A DNA stretch of 64,000 nt from Arabidopsis thaliana (lineage: Eukaryota; Streptophyta; Magnoliopsida; Brassicales; Brassicaceae): contig NC_003071.7 of assembly GCF_000001735.4 (NCBI RefSeq), positions 15,537,443-15,601,442 on the forward strand, given 5' to 3'. A model generated the notes under the pieces. The model had not been told where the DNA came from. It made no database searches and saw only the letters and a list, made by a program, of their open reading frames with translations. Position numbers and translations under genes: made by a program. Of the stretch, positions 50,229-59,751 are shown piece by piece. How positions within the stretch are numbered: the stretch's first letter is position 1; each line of letters opens with the position of its first letter.

Positions 50229-51781
50229 TCAGGTGCTTAAACGTGTTCTTGTGGGAAATTTGAGACGCCAAAGCATAATCTTGGAACAATCTTGTGCCGG
50301 AAGTCCCTTCAACTTTGTATCGTCCTCCAAAACTACTTGCTTCACATATTTTATCGAATCCTATGCAACATTAAAAAAAAAACAATATAGTAGAAAAAAA
50401 TTACTTTATGAAACAAATGTGAAAAATAATATAAATACGGCGACAAATTCGATTTAAACTAAGCCCTCTTATGCAATGCTATTGCTATGTGTTTATAGCT
50501 ACCCTTCTGTTAAATGGACATGGGCCGTTTCTGGATTCAGGTGAAGACAATGCTATGTGTTTAATAAGCCTATTTAACATAATGATTAACGGAATCAATT
50601 GGTTAGAAACTTAGAATCATTTAGCAACTAACACTTAAATGACCAGGTTGTGCAAACTTACCAACCCACCCATTCAACACTTAAATTATCTTCAAGCTCT
50701 ATAACTTTTACATTCATCAATAAAATTTAATAGAAACGAAATTTGTATAGATAATACAAACTTTGAGGCTGAAGTTACCTGTTTGGTGCCTTCAACAGAA
50801 GAAGGACGACCCCATCTCTCAGGGTCCCAAAGTATGGAACTATTGAAAGCGAAGCTTGATATATGAATCGGAGGCTTTGTCTCTGTCTCGTTATTAATTT
50901 TTCTCAAATGCCACCCCAATACTTGTGAAGATTCACAAACAGGCCCTTCTACTACCACTCGTTTCCTATTAGCCGATAACAATGCCATTGGCCAAGTACC
51001 AAATACCCTGCACAAGAAGAAAAACATTTTTTAAGAAAAAACTTTATAACTTGATGGTTAGAGAAAATGTTGTTTTATTTACGTACTCGATATCTCTGAT
51101 CTTGACGAAAAAATCAAGATCATATATGTTGTTTAGTCCCGCAAAATGAACTATTCCGCTTAATTTGTGATGTTCAATGTGCCTCAAAGCTAGATTCCTT
51201 TGATGATCAAGCTCTGATTCTAAGCTTGTGAAATCTTCCTTGAAGACTATACGTCTATACATGATACCGGTCTTTCTTAACATTGTAGACGAAGATTTTT
51301 CTTCGCCATCCGAGTGTTTTTCCACGACTATCCACAATAAGGGAGGTGGAACTAGCCTCAAGGTATTGGCCATTCTCCTAAGAAGAACGTTTTTGTAGCG
51401 ATCTTTAGTTATTATTGGAGTTACAACAATCACTAGTCCTCTTGGTGTCACTTTTACTTGATTCTCATCTTCTTTCTCGGAGAGAGATCTTGTTTCTCCT
51501 TCAGCTTCTCGCGACTCTGCGGGAGCTGGAGCTTGGCTTTGGGAATTGATCAAGGTTCTATTGAGGAGGGAATGTTGTGTGTATGTAGCGTTTTCAAAAG
51601 GTTGGGGAGGAATCGGAGATTTTGTAGAAGTATAAGAAGTCGTTTCGAAATTAGAGAAAAATGAGGCCTTACCAGCAGGAGCGAAGCCAGTGAAGAAACC
51701 CATTACAAAACATAGAGAGAAATGGATCACAGCTTTCTTCCATACTTGAGCTTTCTTCTTTGATCTCTCTAGAGATCCCAT
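50229..51781 (-). CDS. IRX9: Family 43 glycosyltransferase for xylan synthesis
   Basis: Golgi GT43 protein needed for elongation of the glucuronoxylan backbone in secondary walls. Exons: 51781-51087, 51007-50779, 50360-50229, giving 351 codons. It is a type II membrane protein: basic start MGSLERSKKKAQVWKK, then a signal anchor (AVIHFSLCFVMGFFTGFAP). The lumenal GT43 domain starts near residue 120 (VVTPIITKDRYKNVLLRRMA). Where active family members carry an acidic DDxN-type metal site, this protein reads HFAGLNNIYDLDFF, so the aspartates are lost. I start at MGSLERS; an in-frame ATG 21 codons upstream would put 21 polar residues before the anchor. I recognise At2g37090 (IRX9), which is thought to have a mainly structural role in the xylan synthase complex. 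Confidence 0.96.
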
Positions 51782-53704
51782 AACCCTCTCTTCAAGGAAG
51801 AAGGTTTCTTGAGTGAGTTCCGTTTTTATTTTTGTGGAAAACAAAATGTGTGAAGTTAGTGATATATAAGAGCTTTATGAGAATTGTGTAGTTATTGTTT
51901 GTTCGCTAAGGTAAGATTATTTTGATGTTTGATGATTGCTTGCGTTGGTGGTCTTTTGCAACAACCAGTTGTTGGGATTGGAACACATTAACTGAAACAT
52001 ATTTGGGAAATTACGGAAAATCATTGCTAAAAACAATTATATTAATATAATCGTTGCTTACTAATGAATCTTAATGCCGCCATAGATTCATTTTGGCCGT
52101 GGATGTATATGGAGCACTAAACCAGATTGGAGCAGCAAAAAAAATTCATCAGCATTTAGACATTTACGATTTTGCCACAGTAGTTTATCTACTACTTAAT
52201 AAATAAATAAAAATGTTTTTGATAAATATTTTTATCTCTAGAGAGAGTACCTAATGTGGAGATTAGTCTTGAAAAGTGTTTGAAAAATATATAATAAGAA
52301 TTAAGAAACTATCCAATGTTATAAATTGACAGTTTTGGTCTCAAGAGTAAATATATAAATTGATGTTTAGATACAGTATAGATTAATTAATTGAGCTATT
52401 AATAAATAGATAGAAACTCTAAATAAATTTACGGAGACCCCACTAATCAAACACTTGGAAATTAGTACGCTCCTAACGAAAAGGAGGTTTTGTCAAAAGA
52501 TCTTAAAATCGAGAATATATAAAGTTATTATTCTTAAACATATACTGTTGTTCTTAAAAGCAGGACCCATTTCGATTGCTTGGAGTTGGACTAGAGATAT
52601 AATCCCAATGAACAATAATTTGTGGGCGGTCAAATACATTCTAAGATCATCATATACATTCTAAGATCAAAAACATCATGGATCTTGCCTCACTCATAAG
52701 ATCCATATATACCATATAAAGACATTACAAGCTTTTCAATGTAATGAAACAACAACTAAAAGATGAGGGAAAAAAAATAACATATTATAGATAATTACTG
52801 AGTAAACCACTCGTAAGCAGACAACGAAGAGTTGAAGATACCACAAGGAGATTCAAGCTTGATTTTGTCGACAGCCTTTTAGTATTTAAGTAATTAACTC
52901 TAGACTAAGATACTTGACAATTAGAGAAGCACTAGTTAAACCAAAAAACATTTGCAGCCAATAATTTGTTGTTTTCAAAAAAAAAGAATGAGTAGAACTG
53001 AAAGAGATATCAACATGTGATATGCAAATTAGTTGGTCCCAAAGTTATTGCCGTATCATATACGAAGGCGAAACTCATATTTTACTGGAAGATATCTAGA
53101 TTTAAACTAATATTTTCGTTAACGAGTCCTTCATATATATACTCATTGTTCTGCAAGAAAGTTTTGTATGATTTCCACCGTTAAATCTGAAAGAAAGCTA
53201 TGCTAATACGTTTTCTTTATATACATACAAATCTCAGCTCATTTTTTTTTCAATCTTTTATGCTCTGCAATGTTCTATAAATGTCACGATGTAATTTACC
53301 AATGACTAATTTAGGAAAAGAAATAACTACCTCAATGTAGTTCTCTTAAAATACTTTTTTAGATCATGTTGATATAAACTTTCTAGCTTCAAATACAAAG
53401 CAATGTGTCCCAAAAAGTGAATCTAGCAGCAAGAGATCTCAACAAACAACTAGAGAGCATACAGACAAAAAGTACAAAATGTTAAACTTTTCTAGTAAAA
53501 AGGATTAGCTAAGTAGAACCACCGATTTCCTCTTATAGAAAAGATCTCGGCCGTCAATTTTTCTGAACCCAACGTGTGAACATAACAAAACATTAAAAAA
53601 TATAAAACCACAGTGTTCGATCTGAATCATATAGAGAGGGACCAGAGGAACCAAAAAAAAGAGTGAGAGTTTCAGTACCAAAAAATCCTTAGACACAAAA
53701 AGAG
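51782..53704. other. Intergenic: divergent promoters of IRX9 and the Arg/Ser-rich gene
   Basis: About 1.9 kb of AT-rich DNA between divergent genes, with the IRX9 promoter near 51850 and that of the next gene near 53600. No gene or RNA is supported inside. Confidence 0.5.
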
Positions 53705-54598
53705 ATGAGGTTTTCTTCATCTAGACCCGTTTCGAGTCCGGGTCGAACCGAAAACCCGCCTCTACTCATGCGGTTCTTGCGGACCAAAAGCAGAAGCAGA
53801 AGCCGTTCTCGTTCAAGAAGACCTATCTTTTTCCGTCGGAAAAATGCTTCTGCTGCGGCGGAGACACAAGAACCAACTTCACCTAAAGTCACTTGCATGG
53901 GTCAAGTAAGGATAAACCGATCAAAGAAACCCAAACCCGAAACTGCTCGAGTCTCCGGAGGTGCAACAGAAAGGCGACGCCAGAGCCGTCGGTGCGGGTG
54001 GGTCAAGAACGCTTTTCCCTGTCATTCTTTCACCGGAATAATCAAACCTACTTGCTTTAGCCCTGTGTGGCGTAAATGGAAATCATTTTCTCATGCTAGT
54101 TTCTCGAAAAAATCAGAGAAGAGATCAAGTTCGTCTAGAAGTGAACCTATCTTTGGCCGCTCCACGGTGGAGCCAGAGGAACCAGAAGAGACTCGAAAAG
54201 AAGAAAACCAAGAAGAAGAAGCAAGTTCATGTAAATCATTCACAGCTACACCACCGAGAAACGCTTTTTTACTAACTCGATGTAGATCTGCACCATATAG
54301 ATCTCCTTCATCAGCTAATAGCTTATTTGAAGATCAAGAAGAGACAAATAAAGCTCCTTTCCAACGACACGCTTCGTCGGAAAATGTATCAGTTTCGGAA
54401 GAACCGAAGACAAGCGTTACAGAAACAACAGAGAGATTAGAGGATTCAAGAAGAGAATCAGCAGCGAGTGAAGAACCAAAACGAAGCGTTTTGGGATCAC
54501 CACGACAGTGTCTGATCCTCACGCGCTGTAACTCGGAGCCAGCGAGACTCGTTCCCGAGATGGGTTATCGACAGAACCCAAGGTTGGGATTTACGTGA
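53705..54598 (+). CDS. Arg/Ser-rich protein (protamine P1-like annotation)
   Basis: Intronless 297-aa protein, At2g37100 by position. Basic N-terminus with an alternating Arg-Ser run (KSRSRSRSRSRR, residues about 28-39), then a Cys/Trp-rich centre (CGWVKNAFPCHSFTGIIKPT, FSPVWRKWKSFSHASF) and an acidic Glu-rich stretch (EPEEPEETRKEENQEEE). Two repeated blocks follow: NAFLLTRCRSAPYRS near 193 and CLILTRCNSEPARL near 275. The LTRC(R/N)S(A/E)P motif recurs in a plant family that I know only as hypothetical. The protamine label comes from the Arg/Ser run and says little about function. The start is the first ATG of the frame. Confidence 0.85.
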   Translation: MRFSSSRPVSSPGRTENPPLLMRFLRTKSRSRSRSRSRRPIFFRRKNASAAAETQEPTSPKVTCMGQVRINRSKKPKPETARVSGGATERRRQSRRCGWVKNAFPCHSFTGIIKPTCFSPVWRKWKSFSHASFSKKSEKRSSSSRSEPIFGRSTVEPEEPEETRKEENQEEEASSCKSFTATPPRNAFLLTRCRSAPYRSPSSANSLFEDQEETNKAPFQRHASSENVSVSEEPKTSVTETTERLEDSRRESAASEEPKRSVLGSPRQCLILTRCNSEPARLVPEMGYRQNPRLGFT

Positions 54599-55246
54599 TG
54601 CGTTTACATTTTTTTTCTCTTTCTTTTGTATTTTTTCGAGAAATTTACATTGAAACGATTACTATATTCTTTGCTGGATTTACTTGGGGAAGTTTCGCTG
54701 AAATTTAGAGCTTTAAAAGCTTTCTTTATCGTAGAGAATCTTGTGGTTCCCTGACCATGTAATATTTTTCAATTGTCCTATCTATGACAATGTAACTAAA
54801 CAAACAATTTCGTTCGTACACTTATACACTAAACAAAAAAAAGTCTTTGATATAGTTTTATTTTTCTGTTATGCCAACTATGTTTGTGTTCTTAAAATTC
54901 TACATCTCTAAAAACAGATATATTTTCCTTATATTACATAAAAATGGTTTACCCATAAATTGATGAGTTTTATCAAGAGACTTGCAAAATATTGTGGAGA
55001 TCACGAAAATGCCTTGAGGCCCAGATATTAATGGGCTTTTAGGCCCATATGTTAATGAGATCCAAATATTTCCAAGTTAAGTAATTGGTAATGACGGTGA
55101 AGGTGCCTTTGACTATCTTAACGCGTACGGGACGGTCGATAAATTTAGTTAAAGTCTCTTTCTTCTTCTTTACTTTTTCTTCTTCTTTTAGATCAAAGAA
55201 ATCGTTTTGTGCAGATTTGATCTTGCGTTAATTTTCTAAGCAAAAT
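54599..55246. promoter_or_regulatory. PLAC8-gene promoter with site II elements
   Basis: The 3' untranslated region of the Arg/Ser-rich gene, then a cluster of site II motifs: GGCCCA at about 55019-55024, TGGGCT at 55032-55037 and GGCCCA at 55042-55047, about 200 bp upstream of the start codon at 55247. A T/C-rich leader follows. Confidence 0.5.
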
Positions 55247-56284
55247 ATGGCGGGAGAAGATAGCCGTGAAGCTCAACGAGGCGACGAATATGAGGAATCG
55301 AGTCCTCTCTTGAAGGTGAACGAGAATGACGGCAAGATCTGCTCGAAAAGAGATGCCAAGGCGGCGCCTCTTGTGCCTCCTCCCGCGGCGGAGGAATACG
55401 GCTGGACGGCGGATGGATTGCCTGTGAGCCATGGTAGCGTGATTGGCGAGCCGATCAGGAGAAACCAGTGGAATTCTGGTCTTTTTACCTGTCTTGGTCG
55501 CAATGATGAATTTTGCAGCAGCGATCTCGAAGTTTGTGAGTATTTCGTTGAATTCGTATAATTTCTGATTGTAATTTGTTTTCTAAATTTGGTTGGGTTG
55601 TTAAAAATTGAATCTTTAGATCTTATTGAAGTTCAGAGATAAATGGGTTTAGGATTAGATATGATTCGGATTTTAGAAATGTTTGTTATGTGTTTGATGA
55701 AAGTTTTTTTAGTGATGAGATAATGGATAATTCTGTGTAGGTCTTCTTGGAAGTGTGGCTCCTTGTGTGTTGTATGGAACTAATGCAGAGAGACTTGGGT
55801 CTGCTCCGGGAACATTTTCAAACCATTGCTTGACGTATTTGGGATTGTACTTTGTTGGTAATTCTTTGTTTGGCTGGAACTGTCTTGCTCCATGGTTCTC
55901 TTATTCTAGCCGTTCTGCTATTCGCCGAAAGTTTAACCTTGAGGTAATGATTTATGTTTCCTTCATTTAAACAATAGAGAAGTGAGTTTGGGAGAAAAAA
56001 GGTTGCCGTGTAAGAAGATATTGATTAACTCTTTTGGGTAAAAACAGGGAAGCTTTGAGGCTATGAACAGGTCTTGTGGTTGCTGCGGTGGCTGCATAGA
56101 GGACGAGATGCAAAGGGAACACTTGGAGACGACTTGTGACTTTGTGACACATGTCCTTTGCCATACATGTGCCCTTTGCCAAGAAGGGCGTGAGCTCCGC
56201 AGGAAGGTTCTTCACCCAGGTTTCAATGCTCAGTCCACCGTTGTTGTGATGCCACCCATAGAACAAACCATGGGTCGTAAGTGA
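55247..56284 (+). CDS. PLAC8-family Cys-rich membrane protein
   Basis: Three exons, 55247-55535, 55741-55943 and 56048-56284, give 242 codons (At2g37110). The N-terminal 75 residues are polar. The PLAC8 domain follows: WNSGLFTCLGRNDEFCSSDL, then CLLGSVAPCVLYGTNAERLG, a hydrophobic span (CLTYLGLYFVGNSLFGWNCL), and a second Cys-rich block (CGCCGGCIEDEMQREHLE) ending in THVLCHTCALCQEGRELRR. Plant relatives include cadmium-resistance and fruit-weight (FW2.2-like) proteins at the plasma membrane. This one is longer at the N-terminus than typical PCR proteins. Transport or size control is family-level inference only. Confidence 0.92.
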
Positions 56285-56807
56285 AGCTTACATAGAGTCG
56301 AGTGGTCTAAAGAGCACTTGTAATATTGAGTCGACTGAAGCTTACACACGTTGTGAAAACAAGTGTTTCTGTGGAACTTGAATCATGATCCTTGTCTTTT
56401 GCTTACTTTTTGAATAAGGCCTTCTCTGGATGTAATTTGTCGTGTGTCTTTCTTTTGCTATCGAAAAACAAACATATGTATATCTTTATTGCTTACGCAT
56501 TTCTTTTGACATTGTCTGAAATGTTCATTTGTTTCACAATTCGCAAAGCCTAACATTGACGTAAGAGTTTTGGGGAAACCCTTTGGATCCGACAAAAGGC
56601 AACGATATATGGACAAATAAAGTAAAGTGAACATGATAGACTCTACAACTGCAATCAAATATGTGAAGGGAAAACAGAAGTTGATGAGATTCAATTTTTG
56701 TAGTCTAACCAAAACAGAACAAGGGACGTTTGCTACTCTCCCATACAAAAGTCTCAATGACATTGTGATTACAGGTTAAAAACACAGACTGTTGAAGAAG
56801 CTGGAAT
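56285..56807. other. Convergent 3' regions of the PLAC8 and S1FA-like genes
   Basis: About 520 bp between convergent genes, likely 3' untranslated sequence of both. A minus-strand frame at 56458-56763 overlaps it but has no recognisable product. Confidence 0.5.
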
Positions 56808-57373
56808 CTATTCGCCGGGCACAGGGACTCCCTGCTTCAGCTTCTCACGCTTGAGCTTCTTTTTGGAAAGAGGCTTCTTCTTCCTTGGAGGTAGATTCTT
56901 CTGAGCATACATGTACATAACGTAATTGGCTATGAGAAATGTCACAAGCAGACCTCCAATAACAAGCAGCACTATCAATCCAGGGTTCAATCCTTTGGCT
57001 TCAACAACCGCCTGTAAATTCACAAACAATGTATGCAACAATCCATACCAAAGTGAGATATTTGACATCATGTAAACCTAACGAAACTAATCCATGAATA
57101 CAATTGAAATTCCCTGTAAATAACCAGATCATGTTCAAAATAAACAATGCATGCGAGAGGATCATCAAGATCAAGACAACACAACAAGCAACAGATTAAA
57201 TTGATGATCTTCTTCTATTCAGCTCATAACAGATCTAACAATAATAAACAGAGATTTGGAACTTAAAAACCAATTATGGATCAGAGAGGAGCGTGATTGG
57301 TAAACACAGTTCGATTTCATCGGAAATTACAAATACGGAGACGTACCTTTCCGGCGGAACCATCACTGCTCAT
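56808..57373 (-). CDS. S1FA-like small protein with membrane span
   Basis: 76 codons from exons 57373-57347 (MSSDGSAGK) and 57011-56808. A hydrophobic segment ([20 protein letters not shown]) at about residues 18-37 is followed by [20 protein letters not shown] and a very basic tail with a nuclear-localisation-like [14 protein letters not shown]. The family is named for a spinach protein (S1Fa) reported to bind a promoter of a plastid ribosomal protein gene. The strong membrane-span prediction sits oddly with that label. I recognise At2g37120; which S1FA number it carries I am not sure. Confidence 0.93.
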
Positions 57374-57678
57374 GGCTAGTATCCGGAAATCTGAGAATGC
57401 CGGCAAAGAAACGAGTCGGAGATTCTTCTGTAAGGAACTGAGATCTGTGTTTCCGACGAGAAAGATTCAGACAAAAGACAAAAAAGACATGTATACTTAG
57501 GACAAAATAAATAAATTATAAAATATTAATTCATTTGCATCTTAGTAAAATAGAGAAGCCCAATAAGTAACATTTACTTCTATATATTATTACATTATTA
57601 CAATCAGATGACTTCAAAATTTATTTACTACATACAGCAGATTATCTTCACATATCACATGATGATTGAATTAACAAA

Positions 57679-58003
57679 GGGAAAAATGTCATTAAAATCC
57701 TGAACTTTGCTAAAACGTTGATTTAAATCCCGTACTTTATTTGAAACGAAAAAAACATCGAACTTTTGTTGACTTTTCTAATAAATCTTAAACTTGTGTT
57801 GACCGCGCCATTTTAGTCTTGTCGTTATCTGGGTTAACAGACTTAATTGACAGGGTTAATTAGACGTTAACAGAGACATAATTTGCAAACGACACAGTTT
57901 CGGTTTTAGTAAACGACGTCGTTTTATCAAAAAGACTGAACTTCCCCAATTCGATTTGAAAAATCACGAGCCCTAAAAAACAAAAATTCTCAATTCTCTT
58001 TTG
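57679..58003 (+). repeat. Left terminal inverted repeat
   Basis: Starts GGGAAAAATGTC and runs to about 58003 (TTCTCAATTCTCTT). Pairs with 59407-59741 in inverse orientation with scattered mismatches and small indels. Confidence 0.85.
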
Positions 58004-58035
58004 TCGATCGAGGAAGAGAAATTCGAAACTGTAAT

Positions 58036-58363
58036 GATGAGAAAGAAGCTGCCTGCTGATGTCGACCCGCCTCCTCCTGTTGTTGAGCCGCCTCATGTTG
58101 TTGTCGAGCCTCCGTCTGCTTCTATCGAGCCTCCGTCTGCTTCCATAGAGCCTCCGTCTGTTGCTATCGAGCCTCCGTCTGTTGCTGAGCTATGACGTGC
58201 TTCTGTCGAGGCTCCTGCTGTTCACGAGCCTTCTACTAGGCCGTCTCATTCTGTCGTTGACAATAGGAGAAGAAAAAAATCGAAACAGAATGGTAACAGG
58301 TTAGATGGTGACAATAGAAGGAAAAAATCGAAAAGGAGTAGAAGGATGGAGATCATGGTTTGA
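58036..58363 (+). pseudogene. Interrupted Pro-rich/basic ORF inside the Mutator-like element
   Basis: From ATG 58036 the frame encodes MRKKLPADVDPPPPVVEPP, then a 7-residue repeat (EPPSASI/EPPSVAI) encoded by 21-bp units at 58106-58188. It meets TGA at 58193-58195. Past that stop the same frame stays open to 58363 and encodes a basic tail (DNRRRKKSKQNGNRLDG, NRRKKSKRSRR). So one in-frame stop splits an otherwise continuous frame. No family is recognised; the composition recalls disordered nuclear proteins. The ORF begins just inside the left TIR, as the GRF gene does at the right TIR. Confidence 0.5.
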
Positions 58364-58585
58364 GTGTTCAAACTTGACATGAGAACATCGATTGGTCTTT
58401 GGTTGTTGGTATTTGGATTGTTTCATAACTTGAGATGTCTCTTTTGTTGTCTCTTTTGTTGTTTGATTTTTGGTTCGGCAAGTTTTAAGACATGTTGGTT
58501 AACTACTTTTAATCACTCATAGTTTTAAGACAAGTTTTTGTTTGAGTGAAATTATTCCATCTCTTTACTCCGATTCTCATATCAA

Positions 58586-58677
58586 GACCAAACACTCACA
58601 CCGACCAAACACTCACACCTTATATCAAGACCAAACACTCACATTCACCCAAGAAAAATAAAGACCAAACACTCACA
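58586..58677 (+). repeat. Four dispersed copies of a 15-bp motif
   Basis: GACCAAACACTCACA occurs at 58586, 58603, 58629 and 58663, exact in all four places and separated by 2, 11 and 19 bp. It lies within the Mutator-like element between its two ORFs. Confidence 0.9.
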
Positions 58678-58852
58678 AGTTTTATTAAGACAGCAACAAA
58701 GCCAACATTACAAAGTCATAAAAGTCACAAATACTACATTGTCATTACAAGCTTGCCGAAGACAACAAGATAGATAGACCTACACTATTAAGCAACAACA
58801 AATTCATTTTTTTTTGCCTTACCAAGCATCATGTAAAGAATGAAAATGCTGA

Positions 58853-59355
58853 TCAAACAAAGCCAAAAAAACATATTTTCAAACACACTTTCCACTTGCA
58901 GATTTCTTGTTTACTCAACATTGCTTCTTCTTTTAGTTCATGTATCATCACAATTAGCTCATTTGCCTCGGATTTGGCTTTGTTAAGCTCATTTGCAATG
59001 ATCACAAATTTTGGTAAAACATCTTCAACCTCTTCGTATACAGCATCCTCAACCCATTTAAACAAATGACTCTGTTACACAATCAAACCAAATCCGATAT
59101 GATTAGCTGCTAAGTTACATAACATAAACACAAACTCAAACTCAAACTCAAACTCAAACTCAAACTCAAACTCAAACTTACATCTTTTTTGTTTGTCCAC
59201 GTCTTTGGATCTCTTTTCGTTTCACAACGAAAAAAAGGTCTGCCCGGATTATCAACACTCTTCGATGTGAAGATTGTCACATCATCTCCACACCAACACT
59301 TCACCGGAAAACCACGGTTTTGGACAACACCCGATGACGCTGAACTTGAACTCAT
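58853..59355 (-). CDS. GRF-type zinc-finger protein carried by the Mutator-like element
   Basis: Two exons, 59355-59182 and 59071-58853, join in frame to 130 codons. The N-terminal zf-GRF domain reads [20 protein letters not shown], then [14 protein letters not shown], with the CxCG, NPGRxFxxC core of the family, which binds single-stranded nucleic acid in several DNA-processing proteins. The second exon starts with the usual [14 protein letters not shown] segment, then a coiled coil ([20 protein letters not shown]), and ends in a hydrophobic tail ([11 protein letters not shown]). This layout is common for small plant GRF proteins. The intron begins GTAAGT, which is itself the first unit of an eightfold hexanucleotide repeat. 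The gene lies wholly inside a transposon, so it may be a captured or transposon-encoded accessory gene. Expression is unknown. Confidence 0.7.
59131..59178. repeat. Hexanucleotide microsatellite (CAAACT)8
   Basis: Eight perfect tandem units. On the minus strand this is (AGTTTG)8 and starts at the third base of the GRF-gene intron, directly at the 5' splice site. Confidence 0.97.
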
Positions 59356-59406
59356 TGCGTAGGAAGATCCAATTTTCGAAATCGATTTCAATTCTGTCGT
59401 AGAAGA

Positions 59407-59741
59407 AGAGAACTGAGAAATTTTGTTTTTTTAGGGCTTGTGATTTCTTCGATTTCTGATCGAATTGGGGGAAAACATAGCAAGTCGTTTTGATAAAACG
59501 ACGTCGTTTACTAAAAACGAAACTGTGTCGTTTGCAAATTATGTCTCTGTTAACGTCTAATTAACCCTGTCAATTAAGTCTGTTAACCCAGATAACGGCA
59601 AGACTAAAATGGCGCGGTCAACACAAGTTTAAGATTTATTAGAAAAGTCAACAAAAGTTTGATATTTTTTTCGTTTCAAATAAAGTTCGGGATTTAAATC
59701 AACGTTTTAACAAAGTTCGGGATTTTAATGACATTTTTCCC
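59407..59741 (-). repeat. Right terminal inverted repeat
   Basis: Inverse copy of 57679-58003, ending GACATTTTTCCC. A few small insertions make it about 10 bp longer than the left copy. Confidence 0.85.
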
Positions 59742-59751
59742 AATTAACAAA

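Larger units (their letters stand above)
57669..59751. mobile_element. Mutator-like element with long TIRs and 10-bp target duplication
   Basis: Element body 57679-59741. Its ends are inverted copies (57679-58003 and 59407-59741, about 325-335 bp) starting GGGAAAAATGTCATTAAAAT and sharing ACGACGTCGTTTTATCAAAA and TTAACAGAGACATAATTTGC. The element is flanked by identical AATTAACAAA at 57669-57678 and 59742-59751. Long TIRs and a 9-10-bp target duplication are the marks of a Mutator-like element. No transposase (MURA) is present, so it is non-autonomous. Inside are a GRF-type zinc-finger gene, a broken Pro-rich ORF and small repeats, so it resembles a gene-carrying (Pack-MULE-like) copy. Both internal ORFs begin close to the inner edges of the TIRs and read inward. 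Confidence 0.85.

Noticed and set aside
58586-58677. Four short repeats as a CRISPR-like array
   Set aside because: The units are 15 bp with very short, irregular spacers in a plant transposon, so there is no CRISPR character.
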